A DNA stretch of 29,525 nt from Desulfobacterales bacterium (GCA_020345785.1 CP070771.1:7066537-7096061); one strand, 5' to 3'; numbered from the stretch's first letter, positions 7,341 to 15,290 are shown. Notes: a model not told the origin generated them from the letters alone. Numbers and translations: made by a program.

Positions 7341-8312
7341 CTACTCACAAAAAAGGTGGTTTTCAAGTTCTCTCCCTTCAGGCAGGGGACTTCGCCGGGC
7401 AAAAGCAAAGGCATCGTCAATTTCGGTCTTAATCTTTGTTTCCATCGCAGCCATGTCGGCCGGAGTCAGTGCTTCTTCCGCCAACAGCTGTTCTCGAAAA
7501 TTATCCACCGGACACTTTTTTTTCCACGTCACCACTTCTGCGCAATCACGATATCCATCCGGGTCCTGTGATTTACAACCCGCATGTCCCAGAATACGAT
7601 ACGTTTCGCACTCGAGGAACGAGGGCCCCAAGCCCTGCCGGGCACGTTTGACCGCTTCAAGCCCAGCTTGGTATACTTCCAGGATATTGTTACCGTCGAT
7701 TTTATGACTCATCAGCAAATCCGGCGATGCTTGGTGGAAAATATTGTCGCCGGCTTTGCGGGCTGAAACATGAGAGCAAACCGACCAATGATTATTCTCG
7801 AGAACATAGACAGCCGGCAGTTTCTTGAGCATCGCAAAATTGATGCTTTCATAAAGAACGCCTTCATCGGCCGCACCGTCTCCGAAAAAAACCGCGCTGA
7901 CCCTTTGACCGGCACTCATCTTGCTGGCCAACGCAAGGCCGGTGCCGATAGGGATGCCCCCGCCGACGATGGAGGAACTGCCCAGGTGACCGACCGAAGT
8001 GTCCACCAGATGCATGGACCCGCCATAACCTTTGGAGCAGCCGTCTTTTTTGCAGTGCAATTCTGCGATCAGCGCCCTTAAATTACCGCCTTTGGCAAGA
8101 TAATGTCCGTGGCTGCGGTGATTGCTGGATATATAATCGTCTTTCTTCAGCGCACTGCAAATACCTACTGCTATGGCTTCTTGACCGATACACAGGTGCA
8201 CGGGGGTTTTCATTTCGTCCTGCAGATAATATGATTCGATGCGCTCTTGGATGCGTCTTATCCGCAGCATGGCATAAAACATTTCTCTTTTTTTTTCTAA
8301 GCTCGGATTCAT
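7341..8312 (-). CDS. Thiamine-diphosphate E1-type enzyme, alpha subunit
   Basis: 323 residues. It carries the ThDP/Mg-binding motif beginning GDGAADEGVLYESINFA and ending ENN (144-174, GDG...NN), SNHRSHGHYLAKGG (63-76) and GGSMHLVD (97-104), all standard for the alpha subunit of heterotetrameric E1 enzymes. The start at 8312 is chosen because AGGAG stands seven bases upstream; the longer reading from 8360 would overlap the kinase gene. The ribosome site begins immediately after the kinase stop codon, so translation is probably coupled. With the beta subunit it would form an alpha2-beta2 enzyme that decarboxylates a 2-oxoacid and carries the C2 unit on thiamine. Absence of E2/E3 suggests direct transfer to an acceptor other than lipoamide. 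Acetoin or pyruvate dehydrogenase activity cannot be excluded by sequence. Confidence 0.88.
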   Translation of the reverse strand: MNPSLEKKREMFYAMLRIRRIQERIESYYLQDEMKTPVHLCIGQEAIAVGICSALKKDDYISSNHRSHGHYLAKGGNLRALIAELHCKKDGCSKGYGGSMHLVDTSVGHLGSSSIVGGGIPIGTGLALASKMSAGQRVSAVFFGDGAADEGVLYESINFAMLKKLPAVYVLENNHWSVCSHVSARKAGDNIFHQASPDLLMSHKIDGNNILEVYQAGLEAVKRARQGLGPSFLECETYRILGHAGCKSQDPDGYRDCAEVVTWKKKCPVDNFREQLLAEEALTPADMAAMETKIKTEIDDAFAFARRSPLPEGRELENHLFCE

Positions 8313-8323
8313 TCGGACTCCTG

Positions 8324-9394
8324 CTAATTGCGAAGCGTATCTAATTCGCGGAAGGCACAAATTGATCTTCCGTTACGATCCTCTTCAGCGGCAAGGGTGC
8401 ATTCGTCAAGGTGAGGTTCGTAGACGATGATCTGACTTCCGGTGTAATCGAATCGGAAAGGGACGTGCAGTAATTCATTCAAAGCTCGGCGCACTTTAGA
8501 CTGATGGGACGGCGGTACGAAAAGAAGCAGGAATCCACCGCCGCCGGCGCCGGTTATTTTTCCCCCAAGGGCACCGTTGTCAAGGGCCCGCCGGTAAAGT
8601 TCGTCCACCACGCTGTTGGTAACCAATTTGCTCAAACCGCGTTTGGCCATCCAGGCTTTGTTCATCAGTACGCCGAAACGATCAATACCGCCGTCTCCCT
8701 GGAGGATGTCTATTCCATCATCAACCATCTTTTGCATCTTTAGAAGCAGTTTGTTTTTATTTTCGATATTATTGACATAACTATCGGCCACGTCGGAAGC
8801 CGTGCGCATGATACCGGTGTAAAAAAGCATCAGGTGTGAGTTGAGTTCTTCACAACGGGATGTCGAGAGAGTTAGCGGCCGGATTTCGATGTCACCGTTG
8901 GTCTTAAAAATGATATGGTTGAGGCCGCCGCAGGCGGCGGCAACCTGATCCTGTGAGCCGACGGTTTCTTTCATCAAGTTTTGTTCAATGTGGATACTCT
9001 CCATCGCAAGTTGTTTTTTACTTGCCATGATTCCCTGCAAAGCGTAACACGAATGAAGAAAACCGACCGTAAAAGAAGAACTTGAGCCCATTCCGCTTCT
9101 TGCCGGCAGATCGCCGTCATGATGGATTTCTATCCCACGATCGAATTTTAGAAAGCGCAGCGTTTCTCTGACGGCTGGATGCTTGATCTCTTCAAAGCTT
9201 TGGCAAAGTTCGATCTTCGAATATACAAGCCGTATTTTATGTTCAAAAAAAGGCGGTAAATACCGGAGAGTGATGTAGCAGTATTTATTAATGCTGGTGG
9301 ACAATACACTCCCACCGTTTTTCAAATACCACGCGGGATAGTCTGTTCCGCCGCCCAAAAAAGAAATTCTGAAAGGTGTTCTGCAGATTATCAT
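8324..9394 (-). CDS. hddA: GHMP-family sugar kinase, D-glycero-D-manno-heptose 7-phosphate kinase-like
   Basis: 356 residues with GHMP kinase motifs in order: RTPFRISFLGGGTDYPAW (5-22, substrate-binding motif 1), LPARSGMGSSSSFTVGF (96-112, ATP-binding loop) and KITGAGGGGFLLLF near the C-terminus (motif 3). The GGGTDYP opening and overall length are those of HddA, which phosphorylates D-glycero-D-manno-heptose 7-phosphate at C1 on the route to GDP-heptose; L-fucose kinases and related sugar kinases share the fold. AAGGAG precedes the ATG. The next gene upstream in the operon is an HddC-like nucleotidyltransferase, which supports a kinase plus nucleotidyltransferase module. The isomerase (GmhA) and phosphatase (GmhB) needed for a full GDP-heptose pathway are not in the window. 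Confidence 0.75.
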   Translation of the reverse strand: MIICRTPFRISFLGGGTDYPAWYLKNGGSVLSTSINKYCYITLRYLPPFFEHKIRLVYSKIELCQSFEEIKHPAVRETLRFLKFDRGIEIHHDGDLPARSGMGSSSSFTVGFLHSCYALQGIMASKKQLAMESIHIEQNLMKETVGSQDQVAAACGGLNHIIFKTNGDIEIRPLTLSTSRCEELNSHLMLFYTGIMRTASDVADSYVNNIENKNKLLLKMQKMVDDGIDILQGDGGIDRFGVLMNKAWMAKRGLSKLVTNSVVDELYRRALDNGALGGKITGAGGGGFLLLFVPPSHQSKVRRALNELLHVPFRFDYTGSQIIVYEPHLDECTLAAEEDRNGRSICAFRELDTLRN

Positions 9395-9436
9395 GCGTCC
9401 TTCTCCTTCAATAAACCGATCAAACGGTTTTTTGAA

Positions 9437-10153
9437 CTAAACGGCCTCCATTGCAAAAAACTCCTGGACTCGGCAATAGGAGTCCGGCGTGCCGATATCG
9501 ATGAATTTGCCGTTGGAACAAAATCCGTAAATATTTTTTTTTGCCAATGCCGGAAATAGTTGACGCTCCAACGAATAGGGTGTTGCCGCTGGTATTGACT
9601 CCACGAGGGACTTTCTCATGATGTAAATGCCGCCATTAATCCATCCCGGGCCGTCATCCGGGGTTTTTTCTTCAAAAGCTGTTATTCGTCCATCATCGTC
9701 GACAATCACTTTGCCGTAGCGTCCGGTATCCGCCACTTTGACCAGGAGAAGCGATGCTTGACGATCCCTTTGGCAGAACCATTCTATATAATCCGTTAAA
9801 TTGACCTCAGCAAACGAGTCGCCATTCATGATCAAAACCGGATCTGAGTTGATCAATGGCAGGGCGAGACGAAGTGCACCCCCTGTTCCCAGCGGTTCCG
9901 GTTCCGGGGAATAGACAATATTCAGTGATTTGTACTTATGGCCTAAGTCCTTATGAACTTCATCAGCCATAAAACCAGTGCATAAAATCACCTCTTTGGC
10001 CCGGGCTGCAATCAGCTGGTCCAGCAAAAAAGTTAAGAAGGGACGGTTGCCGACTCTGGCCAGGACTTTCGGACGGTCTGATACAACGGAGCGCAGGCGA
10101 GTTCCAAGGCCGCCGGCAAGGATAACGCTCGTCACTTCTGAGAGATTCTGCAT
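9437..10153 (-). CDS. hddC: Sugar-1-phosphate nucleotidyltransferase (HddC-like)
   Basis: 238 residues, nucleotidyltransferase Rossmann-like fold. The N-terminal signature VILAGGLGTRLRS with the downstream RPKVLARVGNRPF holds the nucleotide-binding Gly/Arg loop and the catalytic Lys. MNGDSFAEVNL contains the metal-binding Asp of the NGD motif, and GWINGGIYIM is the sugar-binding segment. The ATG at 10153 starts four bases after the previous stop; a TTG at 10171 in the same frame overlaps that gene and is less likely. Next to an HddA-like kinase it most plausibly makes GDP- (or another NDP-) heptose from the sugar 1-phosphate. The related families for glucose-1-P, mannose-1-P and MurNAc-1-P are hard to separate by eye, so the specificity is inferred from the neighbour. 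Confidence 0.72.
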   Translation of the reverse strand: MQNLSEVTSVILAGGLGTRLRSVVSDRPKVLARVGNRPFLTFLLDQLIAARAKEVILCTGFMADEVHKDLGHKYKSLNIVYSPEPEPLGTGGALRLALPLINSDPVLIMNGDSFAEVNLTDYIEWFCQRDRQASLLLVKVADTGRYGKVIVDDDGRITAFEEKTPDDGPGWINGGIYIMRKSLVESIPAATPYSLERQLFPALAKKNIYGFCSNGKFIDIGTPDSYCRVQEFFAMEAV

Positions 10154-10157
10154 GTGT

Positions 10158-11159
<1,002 letters not shown>

Positions 11160-11183
11160 TCAGAGGGCAAATTCCGCCTTCAA

Positions 11184-11744
11184 TTAACTGACCTTCGAAT
11201 CGCTCTTGGCTTCCCAGATCAAAACATGCGGTTGTTTTTCAAGTTTTTCTCGGAAGCTATCGAATTCATCCCGATCTAATACCAACGAGCGGATCTTGCG
11301 TTTGATGTATCGCTCAGTTTTTCTGCTCAAATCGTTCAAATGGTATGGGTCAATATGGCCAACCAATAAAATATCAATAATGCCGGTGTCTTTGCCCTCC
11401 GCATAATCATCAATCAGATATGCCCGTTCCAGATCGCCGAGTCGATTCACAATGCCGTCAATAACCTTGTCAATCCCCATGACTTTGGCAACCATTGATT
11501 TGAGCTCGGGAAAAAGGGAATGTTCTGTATTGGCCTGGTAAAATACCTGACGTCCGTTTTTTTCTGATTTGAGGAGGTTGGTTTTGGTAAGTTGATTGAG
11601 TTCTTCGCGCACCGCATTGGTTGAGACTCCAAACTCTTTGGCCAGTTCCCGCAAATAAGAACGGGTCCGGGGATTAAAAAAGAAACGCACCAATAGTTTG
11701 ATACGTGTTTTCGATGCTATAATTCCCGATAATAGGTTATCCAA
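11184..11744 (-). CDS. Winged-helix transcriptional regulator heading the polysaccharide operon
   Basis: 186 residues from a TTG six bases after AAAGAGG; an in-frame TTG at 11750 touches that ribosome site and there is no in-frame ATG upstream. The N-terminal half is a winged helix: TRIKLLVRFFFNP, then ELAKEFGVSTNAVREELNQL as the recognition helix-turn-helix, then the wing NGRQVFYQAN. The C-terminal half (LIDDYAEGKDTGIIDILLVG) resembles a nucleotidyltransferase-like fold in which the metal-binding GSxxDxD motif is degenerate, so a sensor or structural role is likely. It lies 84 bp before the SDR gene on the same strand. A consensus promoter precedes it, and an inverted repeat brackets the promoter and the first codons, suggesting autoregulation. 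The ligand or signal is unknown. Confidence 0.75.
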   Translation of the reverse strand: MDNLLSGIIASKTRIKLLVRFFFNPRTRSYLRELAKEFGVSTNAVREELNQLTKTNLLKSEKNGRQVFYQANTEHSLFPELKSMVAKVMGIDKVIDGIVNRLGDLERAYLIDDYAEGKDTGIIDILLVGHIDPYHLNDLSRKTERYIKRKIRSLVLDRDEFDSFREKLEKQPHVLIWEAKSDSKVS

Positions 11745-11794
11745 TCCCAACCTCTTTATGAGTAGATTTTCTATTCATAATACAATTATCGGGA
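11724..11794. promoter_or_regulatory. Inverted repeat flanking promoter and start of the regulator gene
   Basis: TCCCGATAAT at 11724-11733 is mirrored exactly by ATTATCGGGA at 11785-11794. The second copy lies in the -35/-10 spacer; the first is inside codons about 4-7 of the regulator. Centres are 61 bp apart, close to six helical turns, compatible with looping or cooperative binding of the regulator. Operator function is inferred. Confidence 0.45.
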
Positions 11795-11805
11795 TTGATT
11801 GTCAA
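11777..11805 (-). promoter_or_regulatory. Sigma70-like promoter of the polysaccharide operon
   Basis: Reading the minus strand, TTGACA (11800-11805) is followed by a 17-bp spacer and TATTAT (11777-11782). The -35 matches consensus fully and the -10 in five of six positions. A start point near 11770 would give a leader of about 26 nt that includes the AAAGAGG ribosome site. Confidence 0.75.
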
Positions 11806-11806
11806 T

Positions 11807-12271
11807 TAAAGAAATAGTTTGCAACAATTGTACCAATAGTTCTTTGTGGGCTCAAAATTTGGCTTATATATTGATGCAACCGGACACTTTTTGCGTCAGG
11901 TCCGCGAAAGCGGGTATCCAGTTTGCTCGGACCCAAATTTTCTGGGTTCCTGTGTTCACAGAAAGGGCGGCCTCTATCTCAATAAACACCCCGACTGCTT
12001 GCGTAATTAAATATGATTGAAAAAAGTGGTATCGCCGTTATCTCAACAAACTTGAGACAGGAATAGCCAAATATGCTGGTATTCGTTCTTGATTGAATGA
12101 ATTATTCCTTGGCAGACAAAGTGAGAGCATCGGATTCTTGGCTTGCATCTGCACAGGGAATTGTACTATGTAATAGGCGTCCCAAAAAACAGCCCTATTG
12201 ACGTTTGCTTCACATCTTGCATTGGACGACAGATAAAAATCACTTGTATAAACTTTCGGAGGGAAAAAAGC
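11807..12271. other. Gene-free stretch between regulator and inositol phosphate synthase
   Basis: About 465 bp with no convincing coding region. It contains a perfect small hairpin (TCTCAA-CAAAC-TTGAGA, 12041-12057), an imperfect stem TTTCTGGG/CACAGAAA around 11939-11967, and a GC-rich patch GGTCCGCGAAAGCGGGTATC near 11899. An in-frame extension of the next gene back to 12143 exists but has no family resemblance. I cannot name a promoter for the inositol synthase gene with confidence. Confidence 0.5.
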
Positions 12272-13585
12272 ATGGAAAAAGGGGTCGATATTTCGGAACC
12301 ATCAGGAAGACTTGGCGTACTGATTCCCGGAATGGGTGCTGTTGCGACGACATTTATTGCCGGTGTTTATGCGATTCGGAAGGGTCATGGCAAACCCATT
12401 GGTTCGCTTACTCAAATGGGAACCATACGACTTGGCAAGCGCACGGACAAGCGGGTGCCGATGATCAAAGATTTTGTTCCGCTGTCCGATCTCCCGGATC
12501 TCGTCTTTGGCGGCTGGGACATTTTTGAAGATGACATGTATGCCGCCGCTATCAACGCCAGAGTGCTGGAGCGCAACACCCTTGATCTGATCCGCCCGGA
12601 ATTGGAAAGCTTGCAACCCATGCGCGCTGTCTTTGATCAGCGCTATGTAAAGCGTTTGAACGGAACCTATGTCAAAACCGGCCAAACCAAAATGGACCTT
12701 GCCGACCAGCTTCGCAAGGATATTCAGAATTTTAGGGCTGAACACGACCTTCGTCGCGCGGTCATGATCTGGTGTGCCAGCACCGAGGCGTATATTGAAC
12801 GAGGCCCCGTGCACAAGACTTTAGAGGCATTTGAAAACGGGCTTAAAAATAATGATCCTGCCATTTCCCCCAGCATGATATACGCCTATGCCGCATTGAA
12901 TGAAAAGGTGCCCTTCGCAAACGGCGCCCCGAATTTGACCGTGGATACTCCGGCCATGATCGAATTGGCGAAGAAAAACCAGGTCCCCATCAGCGGCAAG
13001 GATTTTAAAACCGGTCAAACGTTAATGAAGACTATCCTGGCGCCGGGATTTAAGTCCCGTCTGCTGGGGGTGTCCGGCTGGTTTTCCACCAACATTCTCG
13101 GCAACCGGGATGGCGAGGTCCTGGATGACCCGGATTCGTTTAAATCCAAAGAAGTGAGCAAACTGGGGGCGTTGGAATATATCCTGCAGCCGGAACTTTA
13201 TCCGGACCTTTACAAGGGCTTTTACCATAAAGTCAGGATCAATTATTATCCACCCCGGGGTGATAACAAGGAAGGGTGGGACAACATCGATATTTTTGGG
13301 TGGCTGGGATATCCCATGCAGGTGAAAGTGGATTTTCTCTGCCGGGATAGTATCCTGGCAGCTCCGTTGGTGCTTGATCTGGCGCTGTTTATGGATCTGG
13401 CGGCCCGGGCCGGCATGAGCGGCATCCAGGAGTGGCTCTCGTTTTATTATAAATCCCCCATGGTGGCCGAGGATTTGTATCCGGAACATGATTTGTTTAT
13501 ACAACTGAAAAAATTGAAAAACACCCTGCGTCATTTACGGGGTGAAGACCTGATTACGCATCTGGGGCTGGAGTACTATGATTAA
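12272..13585 (+). CDS. ino1: Myo-inositol-1-phosphate synthase family protein
   Basis: 437 residues. The family converts glucose 6-phosphate to 1L-myo-inositol 1-phosphate through an NAD-dependent oxidation, aldol cyclisation and reduction. Seen here: the NAD-binding GVLIPGMGAVATT near the N-terminus, DLVFGGWDIFEDD, a central NGAPNLTVDTPAM block, SGKDFKTGQTLMKT (the conserved catalytic stretch with Lys), GWFSTNILGNRDG, and the C-terminal SFYYKSPM. The ATG at 12272 is set by GGAGGG nine bases upstream. Inositol phosphate could feed phosphatidylinositol, a compatible solute or a glycan; no CDP-alcohol phosphotransferase is adjacent. It stands alone between divergent regions, with a hairpin immediately after its stop. 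Confidence 0.88.
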   Translation: MEKGVDISEPSGRLGVLIPGMGAVATTFIAGVYAIRKGHGKPIGSLTQMGTIRLGKRTDKRVPMIKDFVPLSDLPDLVFGGWDIFEDDMYAAAINARVLERNTLDLIRPELESLQPMRAVFDQRYVKRLNGTYVKTGQTKMDLADQLRKDIQNFRAEHDLRRAVMIWCASTEAYIERGPVHKTLEAFENGLKNNDPAISPSMIYAYAALNEKVPFANGAPNLTVDTPAMIELAKKNQVPISGKDFKTGQTLMKTILAPGFKSRLLGVSGWFSTNILGNRDGEVLDDPDSFKSKEVSKLGALEYILQPELYPDLYKGFYHKVRINYYPPRGDNKEGWDNIDIFGWLGYPMQVKVDFLCRDSILAAPLVLDLALFMDLAARAGMSGIQEWLSFYYKSPMVAEDLYPEHDLFIQLKKLKNTLRHLRGEDLITHLGLEYYD

Positions 13586-13616
13586 ACCCTCATTGCTAAA
13601 AGCATGCCATGAGGGT
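13586..13616 (+). terminator. Hairpin directly after ino1
   Basis: ACCCTCAT (13586-13593) pairs with ATGAGGGT (13609-13616), and an inner TGCT/AGCA stem extends it. It begins at the base after the stop codon. No T-tract follows, so Rho-independent termination is uncertain; an mRNA-stabilising stem is an alternative. Confidence 0.4.
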
Positions 13617-13714
13617 GTGTGTTGTCGGTTGTCCGTTGCGGGTTGAAAGGATTGTTGCCCTCGACTCCAATTTTGATCGTTAAACCGCAGACACACGCGG
13701 ACAATACGCAGACA

Positions 13715-13888
13715 ATGAACTCTATAATTAATCAATATGTGGCGCAAGAAAAAGAGATGGTCCAACGACACCAGGAAACGTTAGAAGCCTTTGAAGACAT
13801 TGAGGCCGGTCGAATAGTGGATGGCAAAATAGTATTGAACTGGTTGTCTGGTTGGGGTGCTGATGATGAGCAAGAGCCGCCACGATGA
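13715..13888 (+). CDS. Putative type II antitoxin of a decayed ParE/RelE locus
   Basis: 57 residues starting MNSIINQYVAQEKEMVQ, mostly helical and acidic at the C-terminus (ADDEQEPPR). Its TGA overlaps the ATG of the following toxin-like reading frame (ATGA), the usual coupling in type II modules. An upstream in-frame extension to 13619 lacks resemblance to an antitoxin. There is no good ribosome site. I do not recognise a precise antitoxin family; the assignment depends on the ParE-like sequence after it. With the toxin truncated, this antitoxin may be a relic or an anti-addiction protein. Confidence 0.55.
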   Translation: MNSIINQYVAQEKEMVQRHQETLEAFEDIEAGRIVDGKIVLNWLSGWGADDEQEPPR

Positions 13889-13995
13889 AGCTGATATTTT
13901 CTAAGGCGTCGGTAAACGATCTGGCAAGGCTTCGTAATTTCATCGCACAGAACATCCCGGAGGCCGGTCAATGGTTAGCCCAAAATTGTGCATGA
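13885..13995 (+). pseudogene. Truncated ParE/RelE-family toxin remnant
   Basis: 36 codons beginning MKLIFSKASVNDLARLRNF, which matches the N-terminal strand and first helix of ParE/RelE toxins (usually about 90-100 residues). After IPEAG the reading frame runs into QWLAQNCA and a stop. The core beta-sheet and C-terminal active-site region are missing, and I found no continuation in other frames. The break coincides with the palindrome and -35 element of the next toxin-antitoxin locus. Confidence 0.6.
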
Positions 13996-14024
13996 TTGAC
14001 ACAATCATCCTATTCTTGCATATT
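13992..14024 (+). promoter_or_regulatory. Promoter with palindromic operator for the second toxin-antitoxin locus
   Basis: The perfect dyad ATGATTG-ACA-CAATCAT (13992-14008) contains a consensus -35, TTGACA (13996-14001). A 17-bp spacer leads to CATATT (14019-14024, four of six). Overlap of operator and -35 fits autorepression by an antitoxin. Confidence 0.55.
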
Positions 14025-14107
14025 GGATGAGGTAAATTGCGCTGCTCAAAAGCATTTCTGTTAAGGAGGTTAGCTTATATTCTCGAGTTTTAAAGGAGAT
14101 TTCGCCG

Positions 14108-14356
14108 ATGCAAAATACATATATTGTAACGGGTACCATAACGAATGCCCGGACGGTAACATTAGACGAGGCATTGCCCGTGATACAGGCAAAAAAGGTT
14201 CGGCTGGTCGTAGAACCGCTATCGTCAGAGCCTGAGCGCCCTTATCAAGAGGTCATATCTGACATAAGAAAGCGTCAACACGATAGAGGTCATCAGCCTT
14301 CAGTTAAAGAGGAAATCGACAAATATCTGCAATCCGAACGCAGAAATTGGGAGTAA
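14108..14356 (+). CDS. Antitoxin of a VapBC-like (PIN) locus
   Basis: 82 residues starting MQNTYIVTGTITNARTVTLDEALP. The short beta-rich N-terminus ending in KVRLVVEPL and the charged helical C-terminus resemble antitoxins found immediately before small PIN-domain toxins in cyanobacteria and Desulfobacterota. AAAGGAG stands about nine bases before the ATG. Five bases separate its stop from the PIN reading frame. As antitoxins usually bind their own promoter, it probably acts at the palindrome at 13992-14008. The antitoxin looks intact although its toxin is not. Confidence 0.7.
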   Translation: MQNTYIVTGTITNARTVTLDEALPVIQAKKVRLVVEPLSSEPERPYQEVISDIRKRQHDRGHQPSVKEEIDKYLQSERRNWE

Positions 14357-14361
14357 CCGAC

Positions 14362-14607
14362 ATGCGTCTTTATTTGGACACTGCGCCGGTCATTTATACC
14401 GTTGAAAATGTGCCTATATATTCGCAGGCGGTTGATAAGCGTTTAGCGCTTCCGGAAATTGAGAGGGTGGCCAGCGATCTTACCCGGATGGAATGTCGGA
14501 ATCGAAGTTATTCAGCCATCCTGAGAACCTTATCTTTGCCAGTTTGCGCTCCAATCTCCCTACCTCCCAAAGAAATTTTAAAATACAATGACCTTATATC
14601 TATCTGA
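14362..14607 (+). pseudogene. C-terminally degraded PIN-domain (VapC-like) toxin
   Basis: The reading frame opens MRLYLDTAPVIYTVENVP, with the first PIN acidic residue (Asp6) and, at VASDLTRMECR, the second (Glu). This matches the first 45 residues or so of small PIN ribonucleases of about 130 residues. After MECR the sequence no longer resembles a PIN domain, and the remaining acidic residues of the active site are absent; the frame stops after 81 codons. A deletion or replacement downstream of the MECR codons is the simplest reading. It is unlikely to be an active nuclease. Confidence 0.65.
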
Positions 14608-14714
14608 ATCCAGCGACCGGAAGTGAAATTGCCTCCGCTTTTAGATTTTTCATCTTCAATTTCGTAAACCTCCCATTTTAGACCTTTGTAATTGCGGTTG
14701 GCTCAAAAATTTAT

Positions 14715-14743
14715 TTGACTGTGTATCCCAATTGGGATATATT
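14715..14743 (+). promoter_or_regulatory. Promoter with 16-bp palindromic operator for the DinJ/RelB-YafQ locus
   Basis: TTGACT (14715-14720), a 17-bp spacer and TATATT (14738-14743) form a strong sigma70-like promoter. The perfect palindrome TATCCCAATTGGGATA (14724-14739) fills the spacer, so a bound antitoxin complex would block RNA polymerase directly. Confidence 0.75.
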
Positions 14744-14781
14744 TTAAAGAATCAAATAATGCTTAAAAGGTGATAATGCCT

Positions 14782-15018
14782 ATGAAAACACAAACAACTA
14801 TAAGGGTAGATCAAGAAAACTATTTGCAAGCTAAAGAAATTTTGAAATACTTGGGATTGACCTATTCGCAGGCAATCAATGTTTTCAACAATATGGTCGT
14901 TTGTCATAAAGGCCTTCCATTTGAAATCAAAATTCCGAATGATGAAACCTTGGCGGCGATGGCGGAAGCCGAACAGCTGAAGGGCGATTATATATCCATT
15001 GATGATTTTGTCAAATAG
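14782..15018 (+). CDS. RelB/DinJ-family antitoxin
   Basis: 78 residues beginning MKTQTTIRVDQENYLQAK, a ribbon-helix-helix DNA-binding N-terminus of the RelB/DinJ type, followed by the typical KGLPFEIKIPNDETLAAM linker and an acidic C-terminus that would wrap the toxin. AGGTGA lies eight bases before this ATG; upstream GTG and ATG codons in frame are too close to that site. The toxin gene begins five bases after the stop. Expected to neutralise YafQ and to repress the operon at the palindrome in its promoter. Confidence 0.88.
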   Translation: MKTQTTIRVDQENYLQAKEILKYLGLTYSQAINVFNNMVVCHKGLPFEIKIPNDETLAAMAEAEQLKGDYISIDDFVK

Positions 15019-15023
15019 CCTTT

Positions 15024-15290
15024 ATGAAATTGTTCCGGACAAAAATTTTCAAAAAAGATTATCAGAAACTGAAAATGACGGACACTCAGTATGCGAAGTA
15101 CATTAAATTTTTGTCCTTATTGTTAGATGGGAAGGAGTTACCACTTGAAGCAAGGGACCATAATCTGATTGGAAATTATTCAGGTTTTAAAGAGTTTCAT
15201 ATTGGTGGTGATCTGTTGGTTATCTATTGCATTAAAGATGACATTCTTAGATTAACTCGAATAGGTACCCATTCCCAACTTTTCAGATAG
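15024..15290 (+). CDS. yafQ: YafQ-family mRNA interferase toxin
   Basis: 88 residues, RelE superfamily. The C-terminal half carries the YafQ pattern: RDHNLIGNYSGFKEFHIGGD, then LLVIYCIKDD, then LRLTRIGTHSQLF with the conserved His of the active site. Full length for the family, so the toxin is probably functional: a ribosome-dependent endonuclease that cleaves translated mRNA. It follows its antitoxin by five bases without a strong ribosome site of its own. It is the only complete module of the three consecutive toxin-antitoxin loci. It ends 30 bp from the convergent YdcF-like gene. Confidence 0.88.
   Translation: MKLFRTKIFKKDYQKLKMTDTQYAKYIKFLSLLLDGKELPLEARDHNLIGNYSGFKEFHIGGDLLVIYCIKDDILRLTRIGTHSQLFR

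Noticed and set aside
6241..8312. Reading the E1 pair as an ordinary pyruvate or acetoin dehydrogenase
   Set aside because: No E2, E3 or lipoyl gene is nearby, and all neighbours are nucleotide-sugar genes; retained only as an alternative.
12222..12252. TTGGAC with a 19-bp spacer and TATAAA as the ino1 promoter
   Set aside because: The spacer is long, and transcription would start within the ribosome site, leaving no usable leader.
12143..12271. Longer start for the inositol phosphate synthase
   Set aside because: The added 43 residues resemble nothing in the family, while GGAGGG precedes the ATG at 12272.
12302..12814. Long open frames on the minus strand inside ino1 (also 13022-13534)
   Set aside because: They mirror a well-supported gene on the plus strand and show no recognisable protein motif.
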